Below are positions 53,874 through 63,731 of a stretch of DNA of 64,000 nt, piece by piece. Both the position numbers and the translations under genes were made by a program. Position 1 is the first letter of the stretch. Each line of letters begins with the position of its first letter. The notes under the pieces were generated by a model. The model had not been told where the DNA came from. It saw nothing but the letters and a program-made list of their open reading frames with translations, and ran no database searches. Where the stretch lies: the NCBI GenBank assembly GCA_947500525.1, contig CANMSH010000002.1:62001-126000 (forward strand), given 5' to 3'. The stretch comes from an uncultured Flavobacteriaceae bacterium (GTDB lineage: Bacteria > Bacteroidota > Bacteroidia > Flavobacteriales > Flavobacteriaceae).

Positions 53874-55154
53874 ATGATGGTAAAAGAACAAATTTCATCA
53901 CAAGAAGCAATTGCATTAGAAGATAAATATGGAGCACATAATTATCATCCATTACCAGTTGTATTGAGTAGAGGAGAAGGGGTTTATGTATGGGATGTAG
54001 AAGGAAAGAAGTATTACGATTTCTTATCGGCTTATTCGGCGGTTAATCAGGGGCATTGTAATCCGAAAATTATCAATGCAATGGTAAATCAAGCGCAAAC
54101 ATTAACGCTCACTTCGCGGGCTTTTTATAATGATGTGTTGGGTAAATATGAACAATTTGCCACAGATTTTTTTGGTTTTGACAAGTTGTTACCGATGAAT
54201 ACAGGTGCCGAAGCTGTCGAAACGGCTTTAAAGTTATGTCGGAAATGGGCGTATGAGGAAAAAGGTATTCCAGAGAATGAAGCAGAAATTATTGTTTGCG
54301 AGAATAATTTTCATGGAAGAACGACTACAATTATTTCATTTTCTAATGATCCTGTGGCCCGCAAAAATTTTGGCCCTTTTACAAAAGGTTTTATAAAAAT
54401 TGAATATGATAATTTACTGGCTTTAGAAAAGGCCTTAAAAGAAAACAAGAATGTCGCTGGTTTTTTGGTAGAACCGATTCAAGGAGAAGCAGGTGTGTAT
54501 GTACCAAGTGAAGACTATTTGTCAAAGGCGAAAAGTTTGTGTGCTGAGCATAATGTATTGTTTATTGCTGATGAAGTTCAAACAGGTATCGCGCGTACAG
54601 GTCGATTATTGGCAACTTGTGGTAATTGTTCTTGTTCTGATAAAAATTGTTCGGGTACTCCAGAAGTCAAACCTGATGTTTTAATACTGGGTAAAGCCTT
54701 AAGTGGAGGTGCATATCCTGTTTCTGCAGTCTTAGCGGATAATGCGATAATGGATGTTATAAAACCAGGAAATCATGGGTCAACGTTTGGAGGTAATCCA
54801 ATTGCTGCTGCCGTAGCAATTGCAGCATTAGAAGTTGTAAGAGATGAGAAGTTAGCAGAAAATGCGTCCTATTTAGGTGAAATTTTTAGAACAAAATTAA
54901 GCGCTTTTGCCGAGACCAATGATTTGGTAAAGTTAGTAAGAGGGAAAGGCCTTTTAAATGCTATTTTAATTAATGATACCGAAGATAGTTCAACAGCTTG
55001 GGATATATGCATCAAACTAAGAGATAATGGTTTATTGGCAAAACCAACGCATGGCAATATTATTCGTTTTGCGCCACCACTAGTTATGAATGAAGAGCAA
55101 TTGGAGGAGTGTATTTCGATTATCATTAAAACAATTTCTGAGTTTAAAAAATAA
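53874..55154 (+). CDS. rocD: Ornithine--oxo-acid transaminase (RocD)
   Basis: A 426-residue class III aminotransferase that converts ornithine and 2-oxoglutarate to glutamate semialdehyde and glutamate. The PLP lysine is K274 in [12 protein letters not shown]; the ring-contact Asp is D233 in [23 protein letters not shown] is the phosphate-binding segment. Residues 249-259 form a four-cysteine loop, C249-x2-C252-x-C254-x4-C259, placed just before the active-site lysine. Two ATGs (53874, 53877) are possible starts. A short secreted-protein gene follows 3 bases later. Confidence 0.92.
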   Translation: MMVKEQISSQEAIALEDKYGAHNYHPLPVVLSRGEGVYVWDVEGKKYYDFLSAYSAVNQGHCNPKIINAMVNQAQTLTLTSRAFYNDVLGKYEQFATDFFGFDKLLPMNTGAEAVETALKLCRKWAYEEKGIPENEAEIIVCENNFHGRTTTIISFSNDPVARKNFGPFTKGFIKIEYDNLLALEKALKENKNVAGFLVEPIQGEAGVYVPSEDYLSKAKSLCAEHNVLFIADEVQTGIARTGRLLATCGNCSCSDKNCSGTPEVKPDVLILGKALSGGAYPVSAVLADNAIMDVIKPGNHGSTFGGNPIAAAVAIAALEVVRDEKLAENASYLGEIFRTKLSAFAETNDLVKLVRGKGLLNAILINDTEDSSTAWDICIKLRDNGLLAKPTHGNIIRFAPPLVMNEEQLEECISIIIKTISEFKK

Positions 55155-55157
55155 AGT

Positions 55158-55622
55158 ATGAGAATTTTAAAAATTATTCTTTTCGTTTGTTGCTGTTTCG
55201 TTTCATTTAGTAGTACTGCTCAAGATGAAAAGGAAGACATTAAAAAAGTAATTAAACAGTTTTTCAAAGGCTTACAAAAAGGAGACACCTTAACGCTTAA
55301 AAAAACAATATCCAAAGATCTTGTTTTGCAAACTAGTTTTGTTAATGGTGAAGGTGTTTCGGTATTACGTACAGAGGAGAAGAGTGCCTTTTTGAAATCG
55401 CTCGCATCAAAGAAACCAGAAGATATTTGGGAGGAGAAACTAGAATCTTATACTATTCAAATTGATGGTCCAATGGCGAATGTTTGGACCCCTTATAAGT
55501 TCTATTTAAATTACAAGTTTAGTCATTGTGGAGTAAATTCTTTTCAGTTGTTTAATACGGGTGAAAAATGGGTCATTATATATTTAATAGATACACGAAG
55601 AAGACTAGGCTGCAATAATTAA
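55158..55622 (+). CDS. Secreted NTF2-like protein
   Basis: A 154-residue exported protein: signal peptide (about 1-21, ending STAQ) followed by a cone-shaped NTF2/SnoaL-like domain (KKVIKQFFKGLQKGDTLTLKK, NVWTPYKFYLNYKFSHCGVNSFQLF, GEKWVIIYLIDTRRRLGC). No catalytic residues are recognisable. Members of this group are often annotated only as nuclear transport factor 2 family. It starts three bases after rocD and is probably in the same transcript. Confidence 0.75.
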   Translation: MRILKIILFVCCCFVSFSSTAQDEKEDIKKVIKQFFKGLQKGDTLTLKKTISKDLVLQTSFVNGEGVSVLRTEEKSAFLKSLASKKPEDIWEEKLESYTIQIDGPMANVWTPYKFYLNYKFSHCGVNSFQLFNTGEKWVIIYLIDTRRRLGCNN

Positions 55623-55640
55623 GATTTTAACTATTCATTT

Positions 55641-56507
55641 ATGACGAAAGTAAATTCAAAAAATAAATTGACTATTAGAGATTATGAATCTGTCAATTCT
55701 AACAGTGAACTTTTAAAACTCATTGAGAAAAAAGAGGTCAATATAAATTGGATTAAAAAACGTTTGGCCTATGAGGAAGAACTAAGAAGATTACAAATCG
55801 AATTGGTAAAACTACAGCGTTGGGTAATGAAAACTAATAAAAGAGTTGCAATTATTTTTGAAGGAAGAGATGCTGCAGGTAAAGGAGGATCAATTCGAAG
55901 ATTTGTAGAACATTTAAGTCCGCGTTCTTCTCGTACTGTGGCCTTAACAAAACCTACAGAAATTGAAACTGGACAATGGTATTTTCAGCGGTATATAAAA
56001 GAATTACCTAATCCTGGTGAACTTGTTTTTTTCGATAGAAGTTGGTATAACAGAGCTGTTGTTGAACCAGTAATGGGTTTTTGCACGGTAGCTCAGTATA
56101 AGAAATATATGTTGCAAGTGCCTGACTTTGAGCACATGTTATATGAAGATGGGGTTCTTGTGATTAAATTTTGGTTTTCTATTTCTAAAGAAGTACAAAA
56201 AGAACGCTTTGATGCCAGGTTGGATAATCCTTTAAAGCGATGGAAATTTAGCCCTGTAGATGTAAAAGGACAAGAGTATTGGGATCGTTATACACATTAT
56301 AAAGAACAAATGTTTAGTAAAACACACACTACTTATAGTCCGTGGATAATAGTTCAGGCAAATAATAAGAAAAAAGCTCGACTGGAAAGTATAAGATATG
56401 TATTATCTCAATTCGAATATGAAGGAAAGAGTGATGCGGAAACAAGTTTATTTTCTGATCCGAATATAGTAATGCGTTATCATCGTTCGATACTTCAAAT
56501 TGATTAA
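55641..56507 (+). CDS. ppk2: Polyphosphate kinase 2 (PPK2), first copy
   Basis: A 288-residue single-domain PPK2 that moves phosphate between polyphosphate and nucleotides. Walker A is GRDAAGKGG (75-83), Walker B FFDRSWYNRA (130-139) is followed by VVEPVMGFC, and the lid carries the LDNPLKRWKFSPVD segment. Single-domain proteins of this size fall in classes I or III; the preferred nucleotide (GDP, ADP or AMP) cannot be read by eye. It is followed two bases later by a second PPK2 gene. Confidence 0.9.
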   Translation: MTKVNSKNKLTIRDYESVNSNSELLKLIEKKEVNINWIKKRLAYEEELRRLQIELVKLQRWVMKTNKRVAIIFEGRDAAGKGGSIRRFVEHLSPRSSRTVALTKPTEIETGQWYFQRYIKELPNPGELVFFDRSWYNRAVVEPVMGFCTVAQYKKYMLQVPDFEHMLYEDGVLVIKFWFSISKEVQKERFDARLDNPLKRWKFSPVDVKGQEYWDRYTHYKEQMFSKTHTTYSPWIIVQANNKKKARLESIRYVLSQFEYEGKSDAETSLFSDPNIVMRYHRSILQID

Positions 56508-56509
56508 TT

Positions 56510-57295
56510 ATGGATGAATTTAAATTAGATGACGGAGGACTTAAGAAGTTAAACTCCAAAAAAGGATTGTTGGCATTATTATCGAAGGAACCTTATAATA
56601 TTTCGAGAGCAATAAGATATGTAGATTATGAAAAGCGTTTGGCCAAATTACAGGTCGAATTAATTAAACTTCAAACTTGGGCCATTAATAATAATGAACG
56701 AATTATTGTCATTTTTGAAGGAAGAGATGCTGCGGGAAAAGGTGGGGCAATTCGAAGAATTACTGAGCAAATGAATCCTCGACAGTTTCGAATTGTTGCA
56801 TTACCTAAACCTACGGTAGAAGAGAAAACGCAATGGTATTTTCAACGATATGTGAATCAATTTCCAACGGCAGGAGAAATTGTTTTTTTTGACAGAAGTT
56901 GGTATAATAGAGCGGTGGTAGAACCAGTAAATGGTTTTTGTACGAATGAACAGTATACTACTTTTATGAACCATGTAAATAACTTTGAAACAATGATTTC
57001 GGAGTCTGGCATTCGATTGGTGAAGATTTACATGTCAATTTCTAAGAGCGAACAGGCGAAGCGATTTTCTGATATCAAAAGTAATCCTTTGAAACAATGG
57101 AAAATGACCGAAGTTGATAGAGATGCACAAAAACTATGGGACGTTTATACCGATTATAAGCGAAAAATGTTTGAAAACACAAATAAAGAATTGCCATTTA
57201 AAGTAATACGTGCCAATAGAAAAACATCCGCTAGGGTCGCTGCAATTCAGCATATTTTAAAAGTGATCCCTTATGATAAAGGATTAGAAGTTTAA
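56510..57295 (+). CDS. Polyphosphate kinase 2 (PPK2), second copy
   Basis: A 261-residue paralogue of the preceding PPK2, with GRDAAGKGG (71-79), FFDRSWYNRAVVEPV (127-141) and IKSNPLKQWKMTEVD in the lid. The two differ clearly in the N-terminal region and in the lid helix, so they are not a recent duplicate. A pair could divide the two phosphorylation steps (nucleoside monophosphate to diphosphate to triphosphate) or the two directions of the reaction; this is inference. It is followed 5 bases later by the Smr-domain gene. Confidence 0.9.
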   Translation: MDEFKLDDGGLKKLNSKKGLLALLSKEPYNISRAIRYVDYEKRLAKLQVELIKLQTWAINNNERIIVIFEGRDAAGKGGAIRRITEQMNPRQFRIVALPKPTVEEKTQWYFQRYVNQFPTAGEIVFFDRSWYNRAVVEPVNGFCTNEQYTTFMNHVNNFETMISESGIRLVKIYMSISKSEQAKRFSDIKSNPLKQWKMTEVDRDAQKLWDVYTDYKRKMFENTNKELPFKVIRANRKTSARVAAIQHILKVIPYDKGLEV

Positions 57296-57300
57296 TATGA

Positions 57301-57852
57301 ATGAAAAGTCAATTTAAAAAGGGAGCTACTGTTGCCGTGTTGGATGATACCATCAAAGGAGTCGTCGTAGCTATAGAAAATCAGGAAGTAACTATTGAAG
57401 ATGATGATGGGTTTTCAATGACATTTAATGCTTCTGAGTTGGTATTGATTGGAGGAGATCAAAAAGAGTTTTCAAAATTTATAGATATTAAAAATGATGT
57501 ACTGATTGAAAAAGAGCAGTCGTCACAAAAGAAAATATCTGTAAAAAGGCTTAAAAATAGAGAACGTCCGCCTTTAGAAGTAGATCTGCATATTCATCAA
57601 CTTACTAAATCTACTCGAGGCATGAGTAATTATGACATGCTCACATTACAATTAGATACAGCAAGACGCCAACTTGAATTCGCTATCAAAAAAAATATTC
57701 AACGAGTTATTCTTATACATGGTGTTGGAGAAGGTGTATTACAAAAGGAAATTGAATTTTTATTAGGTAGATATAATGTAGAAATACAACCGGCGTCTTT
57801 CCAAAAATATGGCTTCGGAGCAACCGAAGTCTACATTTATCAAAACCAATAA
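57301..57852 (+). CDS. Smr-domain protein with N-terminal SH3-like barrel
   Basis: A 183-residue protein. The N-terminal 60 residues look like a small beta-barrel (FKKGATVAVLDDTIKGVVVAIENQEV), as in the DUF2027 group. The C-terminal Smr domain (about 95-182) has LEVDLHIHQL (the LDLHG-like motif) and VILIHGVGEGVL (HGxGxG-like). Smr domains bind branched nucleic acids and can nick RNA or DNA; they also form the tail of MutS2. There is no MutS core here, so it is a stand-alone nuclease-like protein. Confidence 0.82.
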   Translation: MKSQFKKGATVAVLDDTIKGVVVAIENQEVTIEDDDGFSMTFNASELVLIGGDQKEFSKFIDIKNDVLIEKEQSSQKKISVKRLKNRERPPLEVDLHIHQLTKSTRGMSNYDMLTLQLDTARRQLEFAIKKNIQRVILIHGVGEGVLQKEIEFLLGRYNVEIQPASFQKYGFGATEVYIYQNQ

Positions 57853-57854
57853 AT

Positions 57855-58721
57855 TTAAGGAGTAATTTCGGCAGTATTCGTTACTGTAACAGTTCTAGTA
57901 CCGAAATCATATACATCGAAACTGATGCTTTCTAAATTTGGATTGGTAAGTTGTAGCGTATTCACTGTAAAAGAGCTCCTATAACTTTCAATAAATTGAT
58001 TGGGAACAGCAACTCTGGGAGCACGTTCAACGGCAGTATCAGGATCGCGATAGTCAGGAGTACCATCTAAATCATCATCAGACAAATTCTCTAGGGCAGT
58101 TGGCACACCATCGCCATCATCATCAGTATCAAGATAATTAGGAATACCATCTCCGTCGGTATCATCATTGGTGGGATCATTATCATTATTCACATCTTCA
58201 TCTTCAGTTTTTATACCATCTCCGTCATCGTCGAAGTCTATGAAATCAGCAATTGTATCTCCATCAGTGTCGTCATTTGTAAAATCTCCATCTCCGTTCA
58301 AATCTTCATCAGAAGGATCTACGCCATCTTCATCATCTATAGATAATATAGTTGTCACTAATAATGTTCCAGAACCTAACCACTCATTCACAATAGTTGG
58401 GCTTGCTGGCGGTATATTTTGACAAAAATAACTCGTAGTAGGTTCGGTATCGAATGTTCTATATGAAAGTCTATTACTACCGGTTTCACTTAAAGTGAAT
58501 AACGCATTTTCTCTAACGGTAGTAAAAAAGGCGTTCACAGTGCTTGTATTGTCTACATTCAATTCTATAACTAATGCCTCAGAGCCATTAATTTTTGATA
58601 ACAACAAATCTCCGCAAGAATTTATAGTTTGATCGTCAAAATTAAATTCTGGAAAATCAGAATTGCCATCGTCGCAAGAGAGGATCAATAAGAATATAAA
58701 AAAAGCAACTATTTTTTTCAT
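57855..58721 (-). CDS. Lipoprotein with thrombospondin-type-3 calcium repeats
   Basis: A 288-residue lipoprotein (lipobox LILSC, Cys near 16). Residues 130-230 hold a string of acidic repeats DxDxDGxxD ([54 protein letters not shown]) that bind calcium in thrombospondin type 3 units. The N-terminal part has two Cys (CGDLL and FCQN) that could form a disulfide. The matching DNA looks repetitive because of these acidic codons, not because of a DNA element. Monocistronic, with a TATTTTTG promoter element 6 bases ahead of its start. Confidence 0.88.
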   Translation of the reverse strand: MKKIVAFFIFLLILSCDDGNSDFPEFNFDDQTINSCGDLLLSKINGSEALVIELNVDNTSTVNAFFTTVRENALFTLSETGSNRLSYRTFDTEPTTSYFCQNIPPASPTIVNEWLGSGTLLVTTILSIDDEDGVDPSDEDLNGDGDFTNDDTDGDTIADFIDFDDDGDGIKTEDEDVNNDNDPTNDDTDGDGIPNYLDTDDDGDGVPTALENLSDDDLDGTPDYRDPDTAVERAPRVAVPNQFIESYRSSFTVNTLQLTNPNLESISFDVYDFGTRTVTVTNTAEITP

Positions 58722-58726
58722 CGTTG

Positions 58727-58734
58727 CAAAAATA
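58727..58734 (-). promoter_or_regulatory. -7 promoter element for the TSP3 lipoprotein gene
   Basis: The minus strand reads TATTTTTG, an exact TAnnTTTG match just 5 bases ahead of ATG 58721, suggesting a very short or absent leader. Confidence 0.45.
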
Positions 58735-58779
58735 AGTTTTTTAATACTTAGAATAAAAATAGATACTGTTAATTTTAAC

Positions 58780-58787
58780 TACTTTTG
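58780..58787 (+). promoter_or_regulatory. -7 promoter element for the cysteine desulfurase gene
   Basis: TACTTTTG is an exact TAnnTTTG match, 15 bases ahead of ATG 58803. It contains the TTG (58785) that would begin the longest frame and so argues for the ATG start. Confidence 0.6.
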
Positions 58788-58802
58788 TATTCTAAATTAA
58801 CT

Positions 58803-59939
58803 ATGAGAACAGTTTACCTAGATAATGCTGCAACGAGTCCTATCGATAAGAAGGTTGTTGAAAGAATTACAGAAGTAATGACCACTACTTTTGGAAATCC
58901 TTCATCTACACATCAATTTGGAAGAAAAGCACGTACAATTGTCGAGGAAGCTCGTAAGAGTATTGCAAAACATTTTAATGTTACTTCGAGTGAAATTGTA
59001 TTCACTGCAGGCGGGAGTGAAGCAGATAATTTGATTTTAAAAAATGCTGTTGAACACTTAGGAGTAAAACATATTATAACTTCTAAAATTGAACACCATG
59101 CTGTCCTTCACACGATCGAGGCAATCGCTTCTGAATATGATGTAAGCCTGAGTTATGTAAATTTAGACGTAAATGGGTCGGTGAATTATGAGCATCTTTT
59201 GGAGTTGCTTGAAGAAAGTACGAGCAAGACCTTGGTGAGTTTAATGTATATCAATAATGAAATTGGTAATATTCTTGATCTTAAAAAGGTATGTGATTTA
59301 TGTTCTTTAAATGAAGCGCTATTCCATTCAGACACCGTACAGGCTATTGGTCATTATCATATAAATTTACAAGAAACACCTATAGATTTTATGGTAGCTA
59401 GTGCTCATAAATTTCATGGGCCAAAAGGTGTGGGCTTTGCTATTATAAAAAAAGGTTTTGGTATCAAACCACAATTAATTGGAGGTGAGCAAGAGAGAGG
59501 AGCCAGGGCGGGTACTGAAAATGTTCATAATATTGCGGGTATGCATACGGCGCTAGATATTGCTATTGCTAATTTGGAAACCGATGCAAGGTATATTATT
59601 AACTTGAAGAAATATTTTAAGAATAGACTAATTGAAACAAACGAGAATATCGTTTTTAATGGGCTTTCAGGTTCAGAAAGCGGTTGTTCGTATATGATTT
59701 TAAATGTTCGTTTTTCTCAAGATCTACCTATGTTTTTATTCAACCTTGATTTAAAGGGCATCGCCGCTTCTGGGGGAAGTGCCTGTCAGAGTGGTAGTAA
59801 TAAAGGTTCACACGTTTTAAACACTATTTTACCCAAAGAAGAGGCAGAAAAGACTTCTGTTCGTTTTTCTTTTAGTAAGTACACAATAAAAGAAGATTTA
59901 GATTATACAATTGATGTTATTAAGCATCTTATTTCATAA
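58803..59939 (+). CDS. Cysteine desulfurase (NifS/IscS-like)
   Basis: A 378-residue PLP enzyme that takes sulfur from cysteine for Fe-S cluster and tRNA thiolation pathways. The PLP lysine is K203 in SAHKFHGPKG, the active-site Cys is C328 in SGGSACQSGS, and GSEADNLIL and HHAVLHTIE are the PLP-phosphate and His regions. It could supply sulfur to MnmA, also in this window; that is inference. Start at ATG 58803 is favoured by the promoter covering the TTG at 58785. No isc or suf partner genes are adjacent, so the specific role is open. Confidence 0.92.
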   Translation: MRTVYLDNAATSPIDKKVVERITEVMTTTFGNPSSTHQFGRKARTIVEEARKSIAKHFNVTSSEIVFTAGGSEADNLILKNAVEHLGVKHIITSKIEHHAVLHTIEAIASEYDVSLSYVNLDVNGSVNYEHLLELLEESTSKTLVSLMYINNEIGNILDLKKVCDLCSLNEALFHSDTVQAIGHYHINLQETPIDFMVASAHKFHGPKGVGFAIIKKGFGIKPQLIGGEQERGARAGTENVHNIAGMHTALDIAIANLETDARYIINLKKYFKNRLIETNENIVFNGLSGSESGCSYMILNVRFSQDLPMFLFNLDLKGIAASGGSACQSGSNKGSHVLNTILPKEEAEKTSVRFSFSKYTIKEDLDYTIDVIKHLIS

Positions 59940-59943
59940 GTAA

Positions 59944-60918
59944 ATGAAGAGAACATATAATTGGGGAATTATTGGTTTAGGAAAAATTGCTAATAAATTC
60001 GCACATGATTTACAATTGGCTAAAGACGCTAGTTTGTATGCTGTAGCTTCTCGTAGTATTGAAAAAGCGACAGAATTTGGACAAAAATACAATGCAAAAC
60101 AATGTTATGGATCTTATGATGAACTCTTAAATGATCCCAATATTGAAGTAGTTTATATTGCTACGCCGCATGCGTATCATTGTGAACTGGCAATTGCAGC
60201 TATGGAGAGAGGTAAGGCTGTGCTTTGTGAAAAACCTATTGGTGTAAATAAGGACGAGGTAGAAAAAATGATCACTACATCAAAAGAACAAAATGTTTTT
60301 CTGATGGAAGCTTTATGGTCTCGATTCATTCCAGCAACAGAAAAGTTGCACTCCTTTATTGAAAATAAGGCCATCGGTGAGTTAAAAATGGTAAGAGCAG
60401 ATTTTGGTTTTAAAGGAGAATTTGATCCAACGAAGAGATTATTTAACAAAGAACTAGGTGGTGGAGCTTTATTAGATTTAGGAATTTACCCCATATTTTT
60501 TAGTGTATTGGCATTAGGTGTTCCAACAGAAATAAAAGCTTTAGCGACAATGTTTCCCACAAATGTAGATAGTTCATGTACATTAATTTTTGGATATGGT
60601 AATGATCAGTCGGCAATTTTAGACATTTCATTATTAACAGATACCCCAGTTGAATGTTGGATACATGGCACTAAAGGGTCGTTAAAAATGAGTAATCCTT
60701 TTCATCATTCTAAAGAAATCTCTTTATATAAAAATCGTGAATTAGTCGAGACATATACAGTAGATTATGTTGGTCTTGGCTATTATCATGAAATAATTGA
60801 AGTGCAAGAATGCTTAAGCAACGGAAAAATAGAAAGTGAAAAAGTACCTCTATCTTTAAGTTCAGAACTGATTACCATTATGGATAAAATAAGGTCGCAA
60901 ATAGGACTAGAGTATTAA
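59944..60918 (+). CDS. Gfo/Idh/MocA-family oxidoreductase
   Basis: A 324-residue NAD(P)-dependent sugar or inositol oxidoreductase. The Rossmann start is [13 protein letters not shown], the conserved [12 protein letters not shown] carries the catalytic Lys-Pro, and the alpha/beta domain includes [13 protein letters not shown]. The likely substrate is a sugar, polyol or related alcohol; the subgroup resembles trans-1,2-dihydrobenzene-1,2-diol dehydrogenase and similar enzymes. It starts four bases after the cysteine desulfurase gene and converges with the helicase gene, overlapping it by four bases. Confidence 0.87.
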   Translation: MKRTYNWGIIGLGKIANKFAHDLQLAKDASLYAVASRSIEKATEFGQKYNAKQCYGSYDELLNDPNIEVVYIATPHAYHCELAIAAMERGKAVLCEKPIGVNKDEVEKMITTSKEQNVFLMEALWSRFIPATEKLHSFIENKAIGELKMVRADFGFKGEFDPTKRLFNKELGGGALLDLGIYPIFFSVLALGVPTEIKALATMFPTNVDSSCTLIFGYGNDQSAILDISLLTDTPVECWIHGTKGSLKMSNPFHHSKEISLYKNRELVETYTVDYVGLGYYHEIIEVQECLSNGKIESEKVPLSLSSELITIMDKIRSQIGLEY

Positions 60919-62186
60919 CGTTCTTTTCTAGAGTCTGGCTTACGTTTTTCTTTATTTCTCCAGTTGTTTTTGCCTGGTCTTGAAAACGATTTTTTATGAT
61001 GACGTTTATTTGAATTCTTGGGTTTGTGCTGTCTTTGAGAATTAGGCGTATCATCTATAAAAGGATGCTCTGAAATAACAGGAATTTTTTGGTTGATTAA
61101 CTTTTGAATATCACGTAAATAAACCCTTTCATCTTTATCGCAAAATGAAATAGCCAACCCACTAGCGCCAGCCCTTCCGGTTCTACCTATTCTATGAACA
61201 TATGTCTCAGATATATTTGGCAAGTCATAATTTATCACATAACTTAAATTATCTATATCAATACCTCGCGCAGCAATGTCTGTAGCAATGAGTACTTTGG
61301 TTGTGCCTGCTTTAAAATTACTGAGGGCTTTTTGTCGTGCTGCTTGCGACTTATTACCATGTATGGCTTCTGCTTTGATACCTTCTCTATCTAGTAATTT
61401 CACCACTTTATTTGCGCCATGTTTGGTACGAGAAAATACTAAAGAGGCATCATAAATTTTCGTGTTTAGTAAATGAACTAAGAGTTTAATTTTCGAGCTT
61501 TTAGGCACAAAATATACTTCTTGTTTCACTTTTTCAGCAGTTGCTTGCTCCGGTTTGATCGTTACGGTAGCGTAATCACCTAGTATCTTTGTAGAAAGTT
61601 CTACGATAGCTTTTGGCATAGTTGCCGAAAAGAACAACGATTGTCTTCTATGCGGTAACTTGGCGAGTATTTTTTTGATGTCATGAATAAAGCCCATGTC
61701 CAACATTTGATCGGCTTCATCGAGCACAAAATATTGAATATCCCGCAAAGAGATATACCCTTGTTGCATTAAATCTAATAATCTTCCTGGGGTAGCGACT
61801 AATACATCAACACCTCTTTTTAATGCCTGTACCTGTTTAGCCTGTTTTACACCTCCAAAAATAACTGTATTTCGAATCCCTGTAAATTTGCCATAGTTGG
61901 TAAAACTTTCATCTATTTGTATTGCTAACTCTCTTGTAGGAGTCACTACGAGTGCCTTTATTTTACGCTGTTTATCGCGCAATTTTATATTAGTATAGAT
62001 GTTTTGAATTATAGGAATAGAAAATGCAGCTGTTTTTCCAGTACCCGTTTGTGCACAACCCAAAAGATCTTTCCCAGTGAGTAATATAGGGATAGACTGT
62101 TCTTGAATAGGAGTAGGGTGTGTATATCCTTGCTTATCGAGTGCTTTTAGAATTGGCTCGACTAATTGTAAGTCTTTAAATTTCAT
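60915..62186 (-). CDS. DEAD-box RNA helicase (RhlE-like)
   Basis: A 423-residue ATP-dependent RNA helicase. The Q motif (YTHPTPIQ), Walker A AQTGTGKT (45-52), PTRELA, GG, TPGR, DEAD (156-159), SAT (187-189) and the ARGIDI and [10 protein letters not shown] motifs are all present. The tail (about 370-423) is basic, rich in Lys, Arg, His and Asn, and probably binds RNA nonspecifically. The frame can be extended to TTG 62273, but a promoter element lies just ahead of ATG 62186, which is the better start. Confidence 0.95.
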   Translation of the reverse strand: MKFKDLQLVEPILKALDKQGYTHPTPIQEQSIPILLTGKDLLGCAQTGTGKTAAFSIPIIQNIYTNIKLRDKQRKIKALVVTPTRELAIQIDESFTNYGKFTGIRNTVIFGGVKQAKQVQALKRGVDVLVATPGRLLDLMQQGYISLRDIQYFVLDEADQMLDMGFIHDIKKILAKLPHRRQSLFFSATMPKAIVELSTKILGDYATVTIKPEQATAEKVKQEVYFVPKSSKIKLLVHLLNTKIYDASLVFSRTKHGANKVVKLLDREGIKAEAIHGNKSQAARQKALSNFKAGTTKVLIATDIAARGIDIDNLSYVINYDLPNISETYVHRIGRTGRAGASGLAISFCDKDERVYLRDIQKLINQKIPVISEHPFIDDTPNSQRQHKPKNSNKRHHKKSFSRPGKNNWRNKEKRKPDSRKER

Positions 62187-62492
62187 AAGCGGCAAAGGTA
62201 GACTAATTGATCCGATAAGTTGTAAAAAGATACTCTTTTGATTATGCCGACGAATTTGTGAAAATTTCAACAATTATTGAAGACCATTATTCCTAAAATA
62301 TACTGTTTATATATGATATGTTTTTTATTCTACCACATAAGGATATAGTTTTTGGTAGAAATACAAAAAAAATCAATCTTGAACTACGGTTTGATAGTGT
62401 CAATCAAATTATTGTTACTTCAAATCGAGTAAACGTAACGTAAAATATTTCTAAGAAATAGTATTAAGATATCAAACTTTAAGGATGGTGGT
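62187..62492. other. Non-coding region between divergent helicase and DUF4249 genes
   Basis: About 306 bases with the helicase promoter at one end. A weak inverted repeat CTACCA/TGGTAG (62330-62335 and 62353-62358) is the only other structure seen. No promoter match of the same quality was found for the DUF4249 gene, and no open frame of interest. Confidence 0.5.
62193..62200 (-). promoter_or_regulatory. -7 promoter element for the helicase gene
   Basis: The minus strand reads TACCTTTG, an exact TAnnTTTG match 6 bases ahead of ATG 62186, implying a very short leader. It supports the ATG over the upstream TTG. Confidence 0.55.
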
Positions 62493-63695
62493 ATGAATTT
62501 CGAAAAAGTAATATTTCAACAAAAGATAAAATCTTTTGCCTTCAATATTTTAATGTTTATAAGTTTATGTATCCTTGTGAGCTGTACAGATCCGGTTATA
62601 CCTGAGTTTCAGTTTGAAGAAGAGCTAGTTCATGTCGATGCCTATGTGTCTACTGCAAAAGGTGATTCGTATGCCATTATAACTAAAACAACTAATTTAT
62701 CAGGAACCTTTAAAGATCTGTTTGTTAAAGAAGCAAGCGTTTCTTTTAGAAATATAGATACGAATCGAGAGGTGTTTTTAATCGAATCTATAGAAAGTTA
62801 TATCGCTCCTACGAACTTTCAAGCATCTATCGGTGAAACTTGGGAACTACTCATTAAAATGCCAGATGGAAGAACGTATAGATCAAAGCCAGAGACGATA
62901 ATTGAACCTGTGGGCTTTTCGAACTTGAAGGCATCATACAGTAAAGAATTAGTATTTAATGAAAATGAAAATGCTTTTTTCCCTGGTCATACTGTTTCAA
63001 TAGATTTTAATGACCCAGGAGGAGATAAGAATTATTATTTTTGGAAGTACCGCTCTTTTGAAAAGATCAGTATATGCTCAACATGCTTTGAAGAAATTTT
63101 AAGAGGTGGTGAATGTAATGATAGCCCTGTATCTTCTTTAAGAGGTAGAAATTTAACCTATGCTTGCGATACTAATTGTTGGCAAATTAGATATAACGAA
63201 GACGTACGAATTTTTTCAGATGATTTTATAAATGGTAATTCGGTAAAAAGTTTGCCTGTTGCAGATGTTGTGTTATATACAAAGAATAACATTGTAATAG
63301 AAGTGCAGCAATATTCACTTTCTCCTGCTGCTTATAAATACTACAAGGTGTTAAAAGATCTTGTTGATAATAATGTGGGCTTTAATGCTCCTCCTCCCGC
63401 TGCACTCGTTGGTAATATGTTTAACCCGAATGATAACAGCGAATTTGTCTTAGGTAGGTTTACTGCTGCATCTGCTGTTGTGAAATCTATTTTCATAAAT
63501 AGATCCCGAATTGCAGAGGATCCTGTAGAACGAATAATTAGTGTAGATAATGAGAAGTGCACTGATATTTGTACCGCAGCAGATTGTATGCCTTTTAATG
63601 AACCGCTGCCACCTGAATGTGTCCCAGTAATCAGTACATCCTGTGATGAATCTCGATTTAGAACAGGTATTAGGCCAGAAGGATGGATAGATTAG
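62493..63695 (+). CDS. DUF4249 lipoprotein, first copy
   Basis: A 400-residue lipoprotein (lipobox LVSC, Cys near 31) opening DPVIPEFQFEEELVHVDAYVSTAKGDSYAII, the DUF4249 signature. A beta-rich domain with DPGGDKNYYFWKYRSFEKI follows, and Cys pairs (CSTCFEE, CNDSP, CDTNCW, CTDICTAADC) are numerous, suggesting disulfides. From memory, DUF4249 genes usually accompany a TonB receptor in nutrient-uptake loci; none is upstream here, and one may lie beyond the right edge. A second DUF4249 gene follows 36 bases later. Confidence 0.85.
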   Translation: MNFEKVIFQQKIKSFAFNILMFISLCILVSCTDPVIPEFQFEEELVHVDAYVSTAKGDSYAIITKTTNLSGTFKDLFVKEASVSFRNIDTNREVFLIESIESYIAPTNFQASIGETWELLIKMPDGRTYRSKPETIIEPVGFSNLKASYSKELVFNENENAFFPGHTVSIDFNDPGGDKNYYFWKYRSFEKISICSTCFEEILRGGECNDSPVSSLRGRNLTYACDTNCWQIRYNEDVRIFSDDFINGNSVKSLPVADVVLYTKNNIVIEVQQYSLSPAAYKYYKVLKDLVDNNVGFNAPPPAALVGNMFNPNDNSEFVLGRFTAASAVVKSIFINRSRIAEDPVERIISVDNEKCTDICTAADCMPFNEPLPPECVPVISTSCDESRFRTGIRPEGWID

Positions 63696-63731
63696 TTATA
63701 CGTAGTTTTAATGTAAACTTAATATAAAGTA

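Noticed and set aside
58060..58330. Repetitive stretch as a DNA repeat or CRISPR-like array
   Set aside because: The repeats are irregular and in frame; they are the acidic calcium-binding repeats of the lipoprotein encoded there.
62274..62492. Hairpin CTACCA/TGGTAG as a terminator
   Set aside because: The stem is six bases with a long loop and no T-run, and there is no gene ending there.
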